Shown: one piece after another, positions 5,832 to 8,593 of the stretch
How the letters are laid out: each line of letters starts with the position of its first letter
How positions within the stretch are numbered: the stretch's first letter is position 1
NCBI GenBank assembly: GCA_030641585.1
Contig: DAOWHE010000014.1
Span: forward strand, 1-8,593
Length of the DNA stretch: 8,593 nucleotides
Reading direction: 5' to 3'
Source of the DNA: Dehalococcoidales bacterium
Lineage (GTDB): Bacteria > Chloroflexota > Dehalococcoidia > Dehalococcoidales > ARS1013
Program-made: the position numbers and the translations under genes
Notes under the pieces: model-generated
Seen by the model: only the letters and a program-made list of their open reading frames with translations
Told to the model about the DNA's origin: nothing
Database searches by the model: none

Positions 5832-6567
5832 GGAAGATAGAGTCACGCGCAATAATGACTTCACTATCGAGGTTCATGGGGTTACTAAATCATTTGGTTA
5901 CCACCTTGTACTGAGAGGAATAGACCTTCAACTAAAGAGAGGAGAATTTCTTGCTATATTTGGTCGTAATGGTGCGGGAAAGACCACTTTTCTCAAAGTG
6001 CTGGCTACTCTATTGAAACCCTCGTCAGGCAGTGTTCGATTAGCAGGTCTGGATCTCAATGATAACTCGATGGAGATTCAGCGTAAGATTGGCGTAGTTT
6101 CTCATCAAACATTCCTCTATGATGAGCTTACTGCCTACGAAAATCTCCGATTCTACGGAAGAATGTATGACGTTCCCGATTTAGAGGAGCGAATCCATGA
6201 GTTGCTTGCCAAGGTCGGATTGACGTCACGTATTCATGACAGAGTACGTACTTTGTCGCGTGGTATGCAACAGCGGCTGGCCATCGCCAGGGCTATGGTT
6301 CACGACCCGTCTATCTTACTCCTTGATGAGCCGGAAACGGGGCTGGATCAATATGCCAGCGCAATGCTCAGAGAGTTGCTAGTCACATTTGACGCTGAAG
6401 AACGAACTGTAGTGATGACCACGCATAGTCTGGAGCGTGGATTACAGATGGGGAATCGCACAGTAATCCTGTCTAAAGGGAGGATCGCTTATGAAGGATC
6501 AAACAAAGACCTGAATCTGACTGAGCTTCAAGAAATCTATCGACGTTACACTGGAGCTGGGCAGTGA
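5821..6567 (+). CDS. ccmA: Heme exporter ATP-binding subunit CcmA
   Basis: CcmA is the cytoplasmic ATPase of the CcmABCD complex; its ATP hydrolysis releases heme-loaded CcmE from CcmC. The protein has 248 residues. It shows Walker A GRNGAGKT at 48-55, Q-loop Gln96, signature LSRGM at 145-149 (Arg in place of the second Gly position, common in CcmA), Walker B ILLLDE at 165-170 and H-loop His202. The family-typical PETGLD follows at 171-176. The ATG at 5821 overlaps the end of the preceding frame by 11 bp and has only a weak purine-rich GGAAAG upstream, so it probably depends on coupled translation. The stop codon overlaps the ccmB start as GTGA. The assignment to ccmA rather than another exporter rests on the neighbours ccmE, ccmB and ccmC. 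Confidence 0.92.
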   Translation: MVDKEDRVTRNNDFTIEVHGVTKSFGYHLVLRGIDLQLKRGEFLAIFGRNGAGKTTFLKVLATLLKPSSGSVRLAGLDLNDNSMEIQRKIGVVSHQTFLYDELTAYENLRFYGRMYDVPDLEERIHELLAKVGLTSRIHDRVRTLSRGMQQRLAIARAMVHDPSILLLDEPETGLDQYASAMLRELLVTFDAEERTVVMTTHSLERGLQMGNRTVILSKGRIAYEGSNKDLNLTELQEIYRRYTGAGQ

Positions 6568-7238
6568 GTAAATCTATTGGCAAGATCCTCGTTATCTTAC
6601 GGAAGGACTTAATATCAGAGGCGAGAACCAGGGACGTTGCAGCGTCAGTGCTTATTTTTGCTCTTCTGGTGATAGTGATTTTCAATTTTGCTTTTGAACC
6701 AGGGGGAGAGACAACTAAACTGGTGGCGCCTGGCATACTGTGGGTGGCCATTACCTTTGCTGGGGTACTTAGCTTCAACCGATCTTTTGTCCTTGAGAAA
6801 GAAAATGGTTGTCTCGAAGGATTGAAGCTATGCCCTATAAACAAGGAAATCATCTATCTGGGAAAGATGCTGGGAAGCCTGCTCTTTCTATTAATTGTTG
6901 AGATTATTATATTTCCAATATTCTCTGTATTGTTTAACTTACCCCTTTTCATGCCCAAGGTCGCCTTGATTGCAGTATTGGCGACAGTGGGTTTAGTATC
7001 TGTGGGGATTTTATTCTCAGCCCTATCAGTTCACACTAAAGCCAGGGAAATACTGCTCCCCATTTTGTTCTTTCCGGTCTGTGCCCCGGTAATTATCGCC
7101 GCAGTTGAGGCTACTGGGATGGTCTTGCAAGGAGAAGCCTTGGGAAGCTTATCGTCCTGGCTCCAGATAATGGCGGTCTTTGACGTTGTTTTTGTTGTTG
7201 TATCGGTATTGATTTTTGAATTTGTCATTGAGGAATGA
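6564..7238 (+). CDS. ccmB: Heme exporter permease CcmB
   Basis: CcmB is the polytopic membrane partner of CcmA. It has 224 residues with six hydrophobic spans at about 25-44, 54-70, 101-125, 132-152, 163-183 and 199-220. Family marks are the N-terminal cytoplasmic helix ILRKDLISEARTRD (10-23), the segment APGILWVAITFAGVL (55-69) and the cytoplasmic RSFVLEKENGCLEGLKLCP stretch (73-91), which docks on CcmA. The start is GTG at 6564, overlapping the ccmA stop by 4 bp (GTGA). The length matches known CcmB proteins (about 220). Confidence 0.93.
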   Translation: MSKSIGKILVILRKDLISEARTRDVAASVLIFALLVIVIFNFAFEPGGETTKLVAPGILWVAITFAGVLSFNRSFVLEKENGCLEGLKLCPINKEIIYLGKMLGSLLFLLIVEIIIFPIFSVLFNLPLFMPKVALIAVLATVGLVSVGILFSALSVHTKAREILLPILFFPVCAPVIIAAVEATGMVLQGEALGSLSSWLQIMAVFDVVFVVVSVLIFEFVIEE

Positions 7239-7267
7239 TAGAGCCACTCAAGAGGAGGAAACCAGAA

Positions 7268-7960
7268 ATGAAAGAGAGAATAGCACAAAGAAGTAATATT
7301 CTCCCCGGGATTAGTTTCGTGATGATGATGGTTGCATTGTATCTAGTCTTTATCTATGTTCCCACCGCGCAGGGAATGGGTATTATGGTGCAGAAGGTTT
7401 TCTACTTCCATGTTCCACTAGCCTGGTTATCCTATTTGGCATTTACTATTGTACTCGTCTGCAGTGGCCTCTATCTTTGGAGAAGAGAAGCTAAGTGGGA
7501 TATCATTGCTCGTTCATCGGCTGAAGTGGGTGTTGTTTTCACCGCCTTGGTTCTGATTACTGGCTCTATCTGGGCCAAATCAGCTTGGGGGTATTGGTGG
7601 ACCTGGGATGCCCGGCTGACTTCTACACTTGTGCTGTGGCTGATCTATGTTGCCTATCTTATGGTCCGCTCTTTTGCCGTCGAGGAAGACCGAGGTGCCA
7701 GATTCGCTGCAGTGTTTGGTATTGCAGGGTTCTTTAGTGTACCCCTTTCTGCACTGGCTATTACACTGTGGCGGACACAGCACCCCCCTCCGGTAATCTT
7801 TGAGGGTGGTCTGGCTCCTGAAATGCTTTTTGCCATGCTATTCTGTGTAGTCACTTTTACAGCTTTATACATACAACTATTGACGCAGAGAATATCACTG
7901 AGGCAAATAGAAACTGAAATTGATCAGATAAGCCAAAATTTAAGCTACCAAGGAGGATAA
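7268..7960 (+). CDS. ccmC: Heme handling membrane protein CcmC
   Basis: CcmC binds heme at the outer membrane face and attaches it to CcmE. From the ATG at 7268 it has 230 residues. That start is chosen because AGGAGG lies 9 nt upstream; an in-frame ATG at 7235 overlaps the ccmB stop but its GAGGA is too close to serve it. The tryptophan-rich heme-presenting WWD motif is at 107-114 (WGYWWTWD) followed by ARLTS. The two conserved external histidines are probably His48 (YFHVPLAW) and His172 (TQHPPP). Six membrane spans fit: about 12-31, 50-70, 86-103, 117-134, 146-166 and 184-203. A short charged tail ends the protein. Confidence 0.95.
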   Translation: MKERIAQRSNILPGISFVMMMVALYLVFIYVPTAQGMGIMVQKVFYFHVPLAWLSYLAFTIVLVCSGLYLWRREAKWDIIARSSAEVGVVFTALVLITGSIWAKSAWGYWWTWDARLTSTLVLWLIYVAYLMVRSFAVEEDRGARFAAVFGIAGFFSVPLSALAITLWRTQHPPPVIFEGGLAPEMLFAMLFCVVTFTALYIQLLTQRISLRQIETEIDQISQNLSYQGG

Positions 7961-7962
7961 TA

Positions 7963-8157
7963 ATGGAGAATGCAGGCTATTTTTTCGCAGCTTTTGCCCT
8001 AATCTGGGCGTTGCTTTTTGGCTATGTATTAATCTTAATAAATAGGCAAAAACAACTGAGACATGCCCTTGATTCCCTAAAAGCACGCTTGGAGGAATCG
8101 GAGAAAGGCAAGGAAACTAAGAGAGGTGCCCGACAGGCCGATGGTGCGGCTATATAG
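7963..8157 (+). CDS. ccmD: Small heme exporter protein CcmD
   Basis: This is a 64-residue protein with one membrane span (about 5-27, GYFFAAFALIWALLFGYVLILI) directly followed by a basic NRQKQLRHALDSLKARLEE helix that looks coiled-coil forming. This is the standard CcmD plan: a small anchor that stabilises CcmC and CcmE in the heme-transfer complex. Some copies are called CcmD family only on this pattern. The ATG at 7963 has AAGGAGG a few nucleotides upstream, inside the end of ccmC, and follows the ccmC stop by 2 bp. It is the last recognisable ccm gene here; no ccmH follows. Confidence 0.85.
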   Translation: MENAGYFFAAFALIWALLFGYVLILINRQKQLRHALDSLKARLEESEKGKETKRGARQADGAAI

Positions 8158-8194
8158 CTCCTTGGGCTACAGACCACCTGCTCCTTAAGCTATA
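8153..8194 (+). repeat. Inverted repeat at the end of ccmD
   Basis: The arms TATAGCT (8153-8159) and AGCTATA (8188-8194) are perfect complements 28 bp apart. The left arm overlaps the ccmD stop. No T-run follows, so it is a poor intrinsic terminator. It could mark the operon end or be coincidental. Confidence 0.25.
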
Positions 8195-8292
8195 ATGACC
8201 AAAATACTAACCTAACAAGTGGACTAAATGCTGGGGGCAGGTCACGGACACTAATTCGTCTCTATATTAAGTATTGATCAACTCCCAAGACC

Positions 8293-8350
8293 GGACTACA
8301 TTAGAGTCCTAAGAGCAGTGGCTGGTTCCCTTTCAAGTTCCAGAGAAAGG
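8293..8350 (+). promoter_or_regulatory. Possible structured leader of the last gene
   Basis: Two small hairpins can form in the 204-bp gap after ccmD: GGACT-loop-AGTCC (8293-8309) and CCTTTC-loop-GAAAGG (8329-8350). The second would pair with the 5' side of the ribosome-binding purine tract of the next gene. The rest of the gap shows no clear promoter pair, although TATATT at 8263-8268 could act as a -10. Confidence 0.25.
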
Positions 8351-8361
8351 AGGAGATAGGT

Positions 8362-8593
8362 ATGGTAAATATGGAGAAACCTAACATTAAGGAGATGCCC
8401 CTTGAAGAGAAATGGGACAGGCTCCATGACTTCTTTACAATGGACCATGCCGTAAGCTACAAAACCCACAAGAGGCTCGGAACAGTGAACGAGTGGGTAG
8501 ATGACACAGTGGAAGCTTATAGAAACCTAGGCCCGAGATTTATAGGTCCAGTGGCTAAAATTGTGGGGAAACTTGCCCCCAATATGGCTATCA
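8362..8593 (+). CDS. Unrecognised protein, 5' part only
   Basis: An ATG at 8362 with a strong AAAGGAGGAG tract upstream opens 77 codons with no stop before the right edge. The visible part has no signal peptide or membrane span. It is hydrophilic and mostly helical-looking, with MPLEEKWDRLHDFFTMDHAV near residues 12-31, YKTHKRLGTVNEWVDD at 33-48 and a small amphipathic GPVAKIVGKLAP segment at 62-73. I do not recognise the family. The ribosome-binding site, codon use and amino-acid make-up are like those of a real gene. The 204-bp gap makes it likely to be outside the ccm operon. Confidence 0.8.
   Translation, partial: MVNMEKPNIKEMPLEEKWDRLHDFFTMDHAVSYKTHKRLGTVNEWVDDTVEAYRNLGPRFIGPVAKIVGKLAPNMAI

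Noticed and set aside
7235..7267. Upstream ATG of ccmC overlapping the ccmB stop (ATGA)
   Set aside because: GAGGA lies directly against this ATG, while AGGAGG lies 9 nt before the ATG at 7268, where family N-termini begin. Kept as an alternative only.
8153..8194. Inverted repeat as an intrinsic terminator of the ccm operon
   Set aside because: Loop of 28 nt, AT-rich 7-bp stem and no following T-run; listed only as a repeat.

Overview
The window looks like a bacterial chromosome fragment of moderate GC. It has compact operons, Shine-Dalgarno-led genes with frequent GTG and TTG starts, and a tRNA with encoded CCA. The combination of a CxxxY-type CcmE, a compact ccm operon and an OpuA-type transporter would fit a deep-branching anaerobe such as a Chloroflexota/Dehalococcoidia-like lineage. 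That placement is inference from protein style, not from a marker gene.

The left half is read on the minus strand. It opens with a near-consensus sigma-70 promoter (4516-4545) and a leader of about 225 nt. A glycine betaine/proline-type osmolyte ABC importer follows, in the order binding lipoprotein (opuAC-like), ATPase with CBS domains (opuAA/proV-like) and permease (opuAB/proW-like). Beyond it, after a 113-bp gap and running off the left edge, lies the ATPase of a different, ABC-2 type exporter. A tRNA-Asn(GTT), also on the minus strand, sits at 4634-4708 and has its own candidate promoter at 4820-4848.

The right half is read on the plus strand, head to head with the left. An extended -10 promoter (4945-4950) precedes a cytochrome c maturation (System I) operon in the order ccmE, a broken ccmF region, ccmA, ccmB, ccmC, ccmD. 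CcmE carries Cys121-x3-Tyr125 in place of the usual heme-binding His, which is the hallmark of the variant System I that lacks CcmH. CcmA, B, C and D would load heme onto CcmE, which would normally hand it to CcmF for attachment to apocytochromes.

The most unusual feature is that ccmF is reduced to about 37 N-terminal codons. It runs directly into an orphan membrane segment plus cytoplasmic tail, and a near-perfect 8-bp tandem repeat (5535-5550) sits at the point where the frame breaks. Removing one repeat unit would give a single 129-residue open frame. After ccmD comes a 204-bp gap with small inverted repeats, then the first 77 codons of an unrecognised cytoplasmic-looking protein that runs off the right edge. 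I see no CRISPR array, insertion sequence or phage gene. No wholly new system is evident beyond the ccmF rearrangement.
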